From: Gellertiella hungarica
GTDB lineage: Bacteria; Pseudomonadota; Alphaproteobacteria; Rhizobiales; Rhizobiaceae
Length of the DNA: 64,000 nucleotides
Direction: 5' to 3'
Assembly (NCBI RefSeq): GCF_014197145.1
Contig: NZ_JACIEZ010000001.1
Coordinates: 744,001-808,000 of the forward strand
Below, in pieces: positions 39,780 to 47,175 of the stretch (within the stretch, counting starts at the first letter, position 1; every line of letters starts with the position of its first letter). The notes below the pieces were generated by a model. The model did no database searches and was not told the origin of the DNA. It was given only the letters and a program-made list of their open reading frames with translations. A program made the translations under genes and the position numbers.

Positions 39780-40370
39780 ATGCGTGCACTGGCGATCGAT
39801 TTCGAAACTGCAAGCGAGGAGCGGGGCAGTGCCTGCTCCGTGGGTCTGGCATGGGTGATGGACGGGGTGGTGACGCGGGTCGAGGAACGGCTCATTCGTC
39901 CGCGCAGCATGCGATTCTCCGCCATGAGCATCGCCATCCATGGCATTCGCCCGGAGCATGTGGAAGATGCGCCCGAATTTCCGGAGGTGATGGACGAATT
40001 CGCCGAGGATATCGCCACGCTGCCGATGATCGCCCATAATGCGGCATTCGATTTCTCGGTCTGGCGCGGAGCGCTCGACCAGTACCGGATGGCCTATCCC
40101 GACGTGACCTACTTCTGCACGCTCAAGATGGTGCAGAAGGTCTGGCCGCATCTTCCCTCCCACAGGCTGAACGTGGTGGCGGATCACCTGCGGCTTGCTT
40201 TCCGGCACCATACCGCCGGAGAGGATGCCGCGGTTGCCGCCCAGGCCGCCATCGGTGTGGCGGGCACGCTGGGTGCCATCGACCTCCACGACATTGCCGA
40301 CCGGATCCGGATGACGCCCGGCCGGCTCCATGCCAGAGGCTACGAGCCCTGTTCGTGCCGAAAGCGTTAG
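39780..40370 (+). CDS. DnaQ-fold (DEDDh) 3'-5' exonuclease
   Basis: 196 residues. RNase T/DNA polymerase III epsilon fold: ExoI is AIDFETA (Asp7, Glu9), ExoII is IAHNAAFDFSVW, ExoIII is HHTAGEDAAVAA (His and Asp). The C-terminal 25 residues have two Cys (PCSCRKR). Such proteins remove single-stranded DNA or RNA 3' ends; the substrate cannot be told. It is probably co-transcribed with ligA, suggesting a link to DNA repair or replication (inference). Confidence 0.85.
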   Translation: MRALAIDFETASEERGSACSVGLAWVMDGVVTRVEERLIRPRSMRFSAMSIAIHGIRPEHVEDAPEFPEVMDEFAEDIATLPMIAHNAAFDFSVWRGALDQYRMAYPDVTYFCTLKMVQKVWPHLPSHRLNVVADHLRLAFRHHTAGEDAAVAAQAAIGVAGTLGAIDLHDIADRIRMTPGRLHARGYEPCSCRKR

Positions 40371-40380
40371 CGATCTCCGC

Positions 40381-40408
40381 TTGCGCAGAATCAAAGGCTA
40401 CCTATCTC
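40381..40408 (+). promoter_or_regulatory. Candidate promoter of creA
   Basis: TTGCGC (40381-40386), 16 bases, TATCTC (40403-40408), in front of creA at 40455. Moderate match to the vegetative consensus. Confidence 0.4.
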
Positions 40409-40454
40409 TGGTGTTGTAACGATCTGTTGATCGGCCAGACGAAAGGACATCATC

Positions 40455-40949
40455 ATGCGCTTGCCGGGTATTCGCATTCTTGCCGGTGCAGCTTTTCTCT
40501 CCGTGGCGACCAGCCTTCCCGCGCAGGCGGATGTGGTGGGCAAGATTGGCGTCGACTGGATCGGCAACGACATCATCGTCGAAGCGCTTGCCGATCCGGA
40601 TGTCGAAGGCGTTACCTGCCACATTACCTATTTCGACCGAAGCGTGATCGACCGCCTGCAGAAGGGCAACTGGTTCGAGGATCCGTCGAACAACTCCATC
40701 GCCTGCCGGCAGACGGGGCCGATCACCATCGGCGACATCGATCTTTCCAAGGAGGGCGAGGAGGTCTTCAAGCAGGGCATGTCCCTGATCTGGAAGAAGA
40801 TGGTGGTGAACCGCATCTATGACCGGGCGAACGATACGCTGGTCTATGTGGTCCATACCCGCCAGGTGACCGACGGCTCGGCCAAGATGGCGATTTCCAC
40901 GGTGCCGCTCTATGGCCAGACGGTGACCTGGAAAAACGGCAAACCCTGA
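40455..40949 (+). CDS. creA: CreA family periplasmic protein
   Basis: 164 residues with a Sec signal peptide (about 1-26, ending AQA) and the CreA domain: VGKIGVDWIGNDIIVEALADPDVEGVTCHI and the later RQTGPITI stretch match the family closely. The molecular role of CreA is not known; in E. coli the gene stands near creBC. GAAAGGA lies 8-9 bases before the start. It stands alone here. Confidence 0.9.
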   Translation: MRLPGIRILAGAAFLSVATSLPAQADVVGKIGVDWIGNDIIVEALADPDVEGVTCHITYFDRSVIDRLQKGNWFEDPSNNSIACRQTGPITIGDIDLSKEGEEVFKQGMSLIWKKMVVNRIYDRANDTLVYVVHTRQVTDGSAKMAISTVPLYGQTVTWKNGKP

Positions 40950-41176
40950 GCCCGTTCGATGAAACGTTTTCGGTGAGATGCACCCAAAAAAAATCGTTCA
41001 GTTTTGACGTGCAGGTAAGCCGGCCCGCGGTTTTCCCCTTCCGTTCTCCGATTTCTTGTGCATACCTTGCGTTGTACAAAGAAAGCACGCCTTTTGCTGG
41101 CAATCGGCGTGAACTTCTCCTGTATGCGCCCGGATCGGTTCCTGCGGAGCTTACCCCAACCGTTTGAACCCCCAAG

Positions 41177-41210
41177 AAAAGCCTCGAACCACCCAAGGTT
41201 CGGGGCTTTT
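41177..41210 (+). terminator. Strong rho-independent terminator, owner unclear
   Basis: AAAAGCCTCGAACC (41177-41190) pairs with GGTTCGGGGCTTTT (41197-41210) with one mismatch, then a T-rich tail. Confidence 0.85.
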
Positions 41211-41260
41211 TCTTTTTGCTACGCAGCGTGGCAAATGTCGGGAAAGCACCGGCCATGAAA

Positions 41261-41289
41261 AAGGCCGCGTTCTGAAGAAACGCGGCCTT
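41261..41289 (-). terminator. Terminator of the cheW transcript
   Basis: AAGGCCGCGTT and AACGCGGCCTT form a perfect 11-bp stem. On the minus strand, in the direction of cheW, it is followed by TTTTT. Confidence 0.85.
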
Positions 41290-41311
41290 CGAAAAATTCA
41301 ACTTTAAGGCT

Positions 41312-41776
41312 TCAGGCTGCCTGTGCCAGCTCGTCGGCGATGACCGTGTCGAGGTTCAGGAAGCAGACCATGGATTTCTCCAGAGCCACGATGCCGCGGC
41401 AGAAGGCGCGCTGGGCTTCCGGAATGATCTCCGGCGGCGGCTGCAGGTCTTCGCTGCGGATGGTCATCATGTCGGATACCTGCTCGACCAGCAGGCCGAC
41501 CAGCTTGCCGGCGATGTCCGTGACGATGATCGCGGAGCGTTCGGACGGCTCGGTGTGGTTCATGCCCAGCCGGCAAGCCATGTCGATGACCGGGATCACA
41601 GCGCCGCGCAGGTTGATGAGACCGAGCACGTAGGGCGGGGTGTGCGGCATCGGGGTCACCGGTGCCCAGCCGCGGATTTCGCGGATGGCCATGATGTCGA
41701 TGCAGAATTCCTGATCGGCGAGGTGGAAGGATACGATTTCCAGGTATGCGCCGGATTGCTTGATGGCGTTCGACAT
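41312..41776 (-). CDS. cheW: Chemotaxis coupling protein CheW
   Basis: 154 residues, CheW fold. VSFHLADQEFCIDIMAIREI opens the domain, then YVLGLINLRGAVIPVIDM and VGLLVEQVSDM, all typical. CheW links the chemoreceptor to the kinase CheA. The start is 2 bases after the MCP stop codon, so the two form an operon with the receptor first. No CheA/CheY gene is in the window. Confidence 0.93.
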   Translation of the reverse strand: MSNAIKQSGAYLEIVSFHLADQEFCIDIMAIREIRGWAPVTPMPHTPPYVLGLINLRGAVIPVIDMACRLGMNHTEPSERSAIIVTDIAGKLVGLLVEQVSDMMTIRSEDLQPPPEIIPEAQRAFCRGIVALEKSMVCFLNLDTVIADELAQAA

Positions 41777-41778
41777 GA

Positions 41779-43746
41779 TCAGAACTCTTCCCAGTTATCG
41801 CTGGCGCGGACAGGCTCGGCCTGGGCGACTGCGGCGTTTCTGTTGAATGCACCGGCAACCTTGCTCACCAGTGCCCGGGCAGGGGAGGCTTGCGGTCGCG
41901 GTGTCTCCCTTACGGTCTGTGGACCAGAGTAGGCGACATTTCTTTCCCGGAGCTTAAAGCGGCTGATGGCCTGGATCAGCTTGTCGGCATCCTGGGCAAG
42001 CGTGTGGCTGGCGGCGCTCGTCTGCTCCACCATCGCGGCGTTCTGCTGGGTCACCTGATCCATCTGCAGCACGGCGGCATTGATCTCGGACAGACCCGTA
42101 TTCTGCTCGTGGGTGTCCGAGACGATCGAGATGACGTGGTCGCTGATCCGCACCACATCCTCGCCGATATGTTGCAGCACTTCCCCGGTGGCGGTGACGA
42201 GGCTCACGCCGTTCTTCACTTCCTCGCTCGACTTGTTGACGAGCGTCTTGATGTCCTTGGCAGCGCCGGCAGCCCGTCCCGCGAGCTCGCGCACCTCCTG
42301 GGCCACCACTGCGAAGCCCTTGCCGGCCTCGCCGGCCCTTGCGGCCTCGACACCCGCGTTGAGCGCCAGAAGGTTCGTCTGGAAGGCGATTTCGTCGATC
42401 ACGTTGATGATCTTGCCGATCTCCCGCGACGCATCCTCGATTCGCTCCATGGCGGCCATGGCATCGGAGACAACCTTGCCCGACCGCTCCGAGGTCTGCC
42501 TTGTCGCATCCACCATCTTGCCGGCCTCGTTGGCCTTGTCGGAGGAGTTCCGAACGCGGGTGGTGATCTGATCGAGGGCGGCTGCGGTTTCCTCGAGCGA
42601 CGCAGCCTGCTGCTCGGTACGCTTGGCGAGATCCTCTGCCGCAGACCGCATCTGCTGGCTGTAGGACTGGATCGAAACCGAGTTCATCCTGATGTCGCCG
42701 ACGACCGATTGCAGTTCCACGATCGTCTTGTTGAAGTCGTTGCGGAGCCTTTCCAGATCGTCCCGGAAGGGCGTGTCGATGGTCGCGGTGATATCGCCTG
42801 CGGCGAGGCGGCCAAGTCCCGTGGCAAGCGCTTCCACTGCAAAGCGGATCGCTTCTGCGTCCGCGCGCTGGGCGGCCTCCGAGCTGCGGCGTTCCTGTTC
42901 CCGGGCGAGGCGTGCATCTTCCGACTGGCTTTCCAGCGCCAGCTTTTCTTCGGCCGCCTGGCGGAACTGTTCGGTCGCCCGCGCCATTTCGCCGATCTCG
43001 TCGCCCCGGTCGGTCATTTCCACCGGCGTGCGGATGTCGCCCTCCAGGATGCGGCCCATGCTGCGGCGGACGGCCAGAATGCCCCGGCGCAGATTGTTGC
43101 CGTGGTGCATCTGCATCAGGATGACGCCTGCGAGAGCCACGACGCCGGCTGCAAGCTGGATGTAGAGCGAGGCATTGGAGGCTTCGTCGGCAAGCTGCAA
43201 CCGCTCGCGCACGGCGGTACCGCCACGGGCCGCCATATCGCTCAACAGATTGCCGAGGCCTTCTCCGGCCCCGTCGATGGTATCGTCGATGGCGCCATAG
43301 GCCTCCTCGCTGGCACCCTGTTCCACGAGCGCCTTCAGATCCACCGCAATCGCCTTTTCCAGCGCAGTCAGGTCGCGGTCGAAATTGGCGACGGCATCGG
43401 GCATGCCGAGCGCCTCGGCCAGCTCGAACAGCGCCTTCTCTCCGCTGCGGAGTGTCTTGACGGAACTGGCGACGATTTCCTGCCGCTCGGGCTTGACCTG
43501 TTTCTCCGCCTTGTCCACCAGCGTGTCCATGGCGGCGAGAACCATCGTCGTATTGGCGTGGCGCATGGAAACCACCGTTTCCACTTCCTGGCGGATCGCT
43601 TCCGCCTGGGCGAGTTCGGCAGAGATCACGCGGCTTTCATAGACGCCGACGGCAATCATGGCCGAGACGCCTGCAGCCGCGCCGAGACCGAGGGTCCACA
43701 GGCGCTGGCTGACTGAAAAGGTGCTCTTCTTGCTGTGCACAGACAT
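41779..43746 (-). CDS. Methyl-accepting chemotaxis protein
   Basis: About 655 residues from ATG 43746 (GGAG just upstream); a frame open to 43914 adds 56 residues without family match. TM1 is about 17-36, followed by a helical periplasmic domain (37-193), TM2 at 194-213, a HAMP (214-270), and a second HAMP-like unit (about 325-380). The signalling tip is EIAFQTNLLALNAGVEAARAG with VAQEVRELAGRA. The C-terminus ends NWEEF, similar to the NWETF pentapeptide that tethers CheR/CheB in enterobacteria. The ligand is unknown. It is transcribed with cheW. Confidence 0.93.
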   Translation of the reverse strand: MSVHSKKSTFSVSQRLWTLGLGAAAGVSAMIAVGVYESRVISAELAQAEAIRQEVETVVSMRHANTTMVLAAMDTLVDKAEKQVKPERQEIVASSVKTLRSGEKALFELAEALGMPDAVANFDRDLTALEKAIAVDLKALVEQGASEEAYGAIDDTIDGAGEGLGNLLSDMAARGGTAVRERLQLADEASNASLYIQLAAGVVALAGVILMQMHHGNNLRRGILAVRRSMGRILEGDIRTPVEMTDRGDEIGEMARATEQFRQAAEEKLALESQSEDARLAREQERRSSEAAQRADAEAIRFAVEALATGLGRLAAGDITATIDTPFRDDLERLRNDFNKTIVELQSVVGDIRMNSVSIQSYSQQMRSAAEDLAKRTEQQAASLEETAAALDQITTRVRNSSDKANEAGKMVDATRQTSERSGKVVSDAMAAMERIEDASREIGKIINVIDEIAFQTNLLALNAGVEAARAGEAGKGFAVVAQEVRELAGRAAGAAKDIKTLVNKSSEEVKNGVSLVTATGEVLQHIGEDVVRISDHVISIVSDTHEQNTGLSEINAAVLQMDQVTQQNAAMVEQTSAASHTLAQDADKLIQAISRFKLRERNVAYSGPQTVRETPRPQASPARALVSKVAGAFNRNAAVAQAEPVRASDNWEEF

Positions 43747-43997
43747 GAAATCTCCATCATCATTCGCTGCGTGGCGGAGCGCAGGCGAAACGGGAAGGTC
43801 CATGCACAGGCCTGCCTGCGGCAGGGGCGGATGATCCGCCAATGAAACATCGGTAACGGTCCGCGCCAATCGCCGTGTGCGCGGCGCGCGCGGAACAGAC
43901 CGGTCATTTGACACCGTTGCCGAATTTACGGGCCAAAGTTTAAGTAATGGATAATTATATTTGATGCCGAAACGCTAACCATCGCGGTTGATCCGGA

Positions 43998-44792
43998 TCA
44001 GGAGATCTCGATCACTGCCCGGTAGAGGTGCCAGGTGGCATGCCCGAGCACCGGCAGCACCACCAGAAGGCCGAGAAACAGCGGAACCAGAGCAAGGATC
44101 GCCGACGCCCCGACGATCACGCCGAAGCCGAGCATGGCCACGGGGTTCTCTGTCACGGCCCGGATGCTGGTGATCATGGCGGTCACGAAGTCCACGTCGT
44201 GATCCAGCAGCAGCGGCATGGCCACCACCGTGACCGAAAAGAGAATGGTGGCAATGACCGCGCCGACGATGGTGCCGACGCCAAGGAAGCTGAGGCCCTG
44301 CGACGTGGTGAGGATCACGTGGACGAGCGCATCCAGTTCCGCCGGGGCCTTGTAGCCCAGGAAGAGCGCGAAGAGCAGGCGCACCTGATAGATCCAGACC
44401 CAGAAGATGAACAGCACGACGAAAGCCATCCAGGAGAGCTGTCTCTCCCTCTGGCGGAAGACTTCCGCAAGAATGGCGCTCCAGGTGATGGGCAGGCCCT
44501 TCTCCCGTCTCCGGCTCACCTCATAGAGCCCCACGGCAATGAAGGGCCCGATCAGCGGGAAGCCGATGGCGACCGGGATGATGAGCCACGGCATGTGGTA
44601 GATGCTGAGGGCTGCCACGATGAACATTCCGCCCGCGGCATAGATCGCGCCGAAGAAAAGGCCGTAGGGGAGGTGGGCGAGGTAGTCCGAGAACCCCCGC
44701 CGAAGGGCCGTGCCGATCTCCGCTCCCGTGATGCGCCTGATCCGTATCCGGCGCGCCTGCGTTTCTCCCGTTGCCGTTTCCAGGCTGTCCAT
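43998..44792 (-). CDS. DUF2189 family membrane protein
   Basis: 264 residues, five or six membrane helices. The N-terminus has the basic segment RRIRIRRITGAEIGTALRRGFSD and DYLAHLPYGLFFGAIYAAGG, typical of DUF2189. GFPLIGPFIAVGLYEVSRRREKG follows. The function of DUF2189 is not known; some members are annotated as integral membrane proteins linked to oxidases without proof. It stands alone, in opposite direction to the SCO1 segment. Confidence 0.8.
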   Translation of the reverse strand: MDSLETATGETQARRIRIRRITGAEIGTALRRGFSDYLAHLPYGLFFGAIYAAGGMFIVAALSIYHMPWLIIPVAIGFPLIGPFIAVGLYEVSRRREKGLPITWSAILAEVFRQRERQLSWMAFVVLFIFWVWIYQVRLLFALFLGYKAPAELDALVHVILTTSQGLSFLGVGTIVGAVIATILFSVTVVAMPLLLDHDVDFVTAMITSIRAVTENPVAMLGFGVIVGASAILALVPLFLGLLVVLPVLGHATWHLYRAVIEIS

Positions 44793-44937
44793 CCGTCATC
44801 CTCCCCGAAGACTGCGACTGAGCGCGAGTGTTTCCCGGAAAGGAAGATCCGTCCTTGAGTTTTGTCAAGAAAATCGGATGCCGGGTGCAAAAAGGGCTCC
44901 GTTTGCACTCGGGCGGCCTTTGGTCTAGGATGGTTTC

Positions 44938-45087
44938 ATGCCCAGCGACACCAGAACATGGCCGATTGCAGCCGTCGCAGCAGCGCTTGCCGCGCTGGTG
45001 CTTTCCGTGGGATTCGCGGGCTGGATCCGGCATGCGGGCGAGCTCATGCTTTCGCTTGGCCAGGCCGGCTTGTCCTGGTGCCTCTAG
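44938..45087 (+). CDS. 49-residue single-helix microprotein upstream of sco1
   Basis: ATG 44938 to TAG 45085-45087 encodes 49 residues: a short polar start, a hydrophobic helix (WPIAAVAAALAALVLSVGFAGW), then LMLSLGQAGLSWCL. AGGATGG precedes the start. Its ending resembles small rhizobial membrane proteins that I have seen near SCO1 genes, but I cannot confirm this by search. It may be translated and membrane bound. Confidence 0.55.
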   Translation: MPSDTRTWPIAAVAAALAALVLSVGFAGWIRHAGELMLSLGQAGLSWCL

Positions 45088-45210
45088 CATGGCTGCAGCG
45101 CTTGCGTCATAGCGTCCTTCCGCGCCTTCGGGCGGATTTGCCGGTTTGCATCGGCGCCGCTGCCGGGCTATCAGCAGCAACCGACGAATTTTCCGTGGAA
45201 GGAAGGATGC

Positions 45211-45816
45211 ATGCGCTCCGTTCGTATCATGCTCTGGGCTGCAACCCTTGTGCTCGCCATCATCGTGGCGCTGCTCGGCTATAGCTACACCCGGTCCAGC
45301 GGCGAGCTGGCGGAAGGGCCGTTTGGCGTCCCGTTCCAGCTTGTGAAGCAGGACGGCCAGCCGATCACCGACAAGGACCTTCAGGGCAAGCCGACGGCGC
45401 TGTTCTTCGGCTTCACCCACTGCCCGGATGTTTGCCCCACAACCCTCTTCGAAATGGACAACTGGCTGAAGACGGTGGACCCGGACGGAACCAGGCTTCA
45501 GGCGCTGTTCGTGACCGTCGATCCCGAACGCGACACGCCCGCGGTGATGAAGGACTACGTCACCAATGTTTCCTCCCGCATCACCGGTGTTTCCGGCGAT
45601 CCCGCCAAGGTGATGGAGATGGTGAAGGGCTTCCGCGTCTATGCCAAGAAAGTGCCGACCGATCCGGCGAAGCCCGATGGGGACTATGTCATGGATCACA
45701 CCGCATCGGTCTTCCTTCTGGACGACAAGGGCCGCTTTGCCGGAACCATCGCCTACCAGGAGGATCCGAAGGTCGCCGAGACCAAGCTGAAGAACCTCAT
45801 CACCCGCAATCTCTGA
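45211..45816 (+). CDS. SCO1/SenC copper chaperone
   Basis: 201 residues. N-terminal membrane helix (about 7-24), thioredoxin fold with CPDVCP (Cys71, Cys75) in FGFTHCPDVCPTTLFEM, and the distal ligand His163 in VMDHTASVFLL. SCO proteins insert copper in the CuA site of cytochrome c oxidase, or act as thiol reductase. AAGGAAGG just before the ATG is a good ribosome site. prmA follows after 29 bases. Confidence 0.94.
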   Translation: MRSVRIMLWAATLVLAIIVALLGYSYTRSSGELAEGPFGVPFQLVKQDGQPITDKDLQGKPTALFFGFTHCPDVCPTTLFEMDNWLKTVDPDGTRLQALFVTVDPERDTPAVMKDYVTNVSSRITGVSGDPAKVMEMVKGFRVYAKKVPTDPAKPDGDYVMDHTASVFLLDDKGRFAGTIAYQEDPKVAETKLKNLITRNL

Positions 45817-45845
45817 CCGACCAGACGCTCCCGAAGGACCTGACC

Positions 45846-46730
45846 GTGAGTGAAATCCGCCTGTATGTTTCCACGACCGAGGCCCGTGCAGAGCGCATCC
45901 TCGAAGCGCTGACCGATTTCTTCGGCGAAGAGGATTTCGCCATCGGCACCACGGAGATCGACGAGAAGAACGATATCTGGGAAGCGTCGATCTACATGAT
46001 GCGCAATGAGGAGGAGGCGCTGCTTCCGCGTCTGCGCGAATGCCTTTCCGGCGAGTTCGGCAATGACACGATCCTGCGTGAAGAACTGCCCGACGTCGAT
46101 TGGGTGGCAAAATCGCTCGAGGGGCTGAAGCCCGTGCGTGCCGGGCGCTTCCTCGTCCATGGCTCCCACGACCGGGACAAGGTGCGGATGGGCGACATTG
46201 CCATCGAGATCGATGCGGGCCAGGCCTTCGGTACGGGCCATCACGGCACGACGGCCGGTTGCCTGGAGATGATCGAGCATGTCATGCGCGCCCGCAGGCC
46301 CCGCAATGCGCTCGACCTCGGCACCGGCAGCGGCGTTCTTGCAATCGCTGCCCGCAAGCTTGCCCATATCCCTGTTCTGGCGACGGACATCGATCCGGTT
46401 GCAACCCGCGTTGCGGCCGAGAATGTCCGACGCAACGGCATCGCTTCGGGCATCGCGCTCGAGACCGCCCCGGGTTTCCACTCCACCGCCTTCTCGCGCC
46501 ACGGTCCATTCGATCTGATCATCGCGAACATTCTTGCACGCCCGCTGATGCGCATGGCACCCGATCTGGTCCGCAACCTCGCGCCGGGCGGCTCCGTCAT
46601 CCTGTCCGGCATTCTCGCCGGCCAGCGCTGGAAGGTCCTCTCGGCCTATAACGGGGTGAAACTCCGCCATGTCCGTACGCTCTGGCGCAACGGCTGGGTT
46701 ACGATCCATCTCGACAGCCCGCTGGCCTGA
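45846..46730 (+). CDS. prmA: Ribosomal protein L11 methyltransferase
   Basis: 294 residues from GTG 45846 (AAGGA 7 bases upstream). PrmA trimethylates L11 with S-adenosylmethionine. The substrate recognition domain is about 1-100; IDAGQAFGTGHHGTTAGCLE and LDLGTGSGVLAIAARKL (about 156-172) are the SAM motifs; IIANILARPL is the post-I/NPPF-like motif of the family (NILA). All are typical. It may be co-transcribed with SCO1. The end is 45 bases before a convergent sRNA terminator. Confidence 0.94.
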   Translation: MSEIRLYVSTTEARAERILEALTDFFGEEDFAIGTTEIDEKNDIWEASIYMMRNEEEALLPRLRECLSGEFGNDTILREELPDVDWVAKSLEGLKPVRAGRFLVHGSHDRDKVRMGDIAIEIDAGQAFGTGHHGTTAGCLEMIEHVMRARRPRNALDLGTGSGVLAIAARKLAHIPVLATDIDPVATRVAAENVRRNGIASGIALETAPGFHSTAFSRHGPFDLIIANILARPLMRMAPDLVRNLAPGGSVILSGILAGQRWKVLSAYNGVKLRHVRTLWRNGWVTIHLDSPLA

Positions 46731-46774
46731 GGCCGGCGGGGCGCCCCTTCTTCGTCATCCATGGTCCGAAAAGC

Positions 46775-46912
46775 AAAAAGGCGGTGCACAAGGCACCGCC
46801 TGCCGATCAGTCTGACCTGATCTGCCCGCAAGCCTGGGAGGAGGAGGTGGCTCAAGCGGGCTCCGGATGCCTTGGCTTTCCGTCGAAGGGAGGGAGGAGG
46901 AGATCGACGGGA
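46775..46912 (-). ncRNA. Alpha-r14-family (NfeR1-like) trans-acting sRNA with twin anti-SD loops
   Basis: On the minus strand three structural parts follow each other. Hairpin 1: CCGTCGA/TCGACGG arms (46904-46910 and 46880-46886) with a loop holding CCTCCTCCC. Hairpin 2: GCCCGCttgAGCC/GGCTtGCGGGC (46824-46861) with a loop also holding CCTCCTCCC. Then GATCAG/CTGATC (46805-46822) and a terminator stem AGGCGGTGC/GCACCGCCT (46779-46801) with five U. Two loops with CCUCCUCCC, complementary to Shine-Dalgarno sequences, are the mark of the alphaproteobacterial alpha-r14 family, one member of which is NfeR1 of Sinorhizobium. The 5' end is approximate. Likely a translational regulator. Confidence 0.82.
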
Positions 46913-46946
46913 GCGGCTCGGCACCGGGTTCTGTTTTGCTTCAAAA

Positions 46947-46964
46947 CACGTCGTCTGCGACGTG
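46947..46964. promoter_or_regulatory. Perfect dyad upstream of the sRNA
   Basis: CACGTCG-TCTG-CGACGTG, a 7-bp perfect dyad, about 37 bases upstream of the first sRNA hairpin. It may be an operator for the sRNA or a structure in the leader of the aminopeptidase. Confidence 0.4.
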
Positions 46965-47175
46965 CTTCGATGGCCGGGGTTCTACCAGTTTTTACCGGAT
47001 GGAAAACAGGTAATACGGCATAGCCGCTATGCACTCCGCGCATGGAATAAAAGCGGAGCCAGCTGTTTTTGTATATGCTGGGATAGTGGGGTACCCGGTG
47101 GAAATCGCCATGTTTGCCTGCTGGCAAATAGCGTCTAAGGTCTCCCCAACGGAATCGGACAGGCGGATTATCTCC

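Larger units (their letters stand above)
40950..41311. other. creA-cheW intergenic region with possible small RNA
   Basis: There is a run of eight A near 40986 and a strong plus-strand terminator at 41177-41210, 230 bases after creA. This is far for a creA terminator, so a separate short transcript is possible, but I cannot find a convincing -35/-10 for it. Open frames here look random. Confidence 0.35.
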
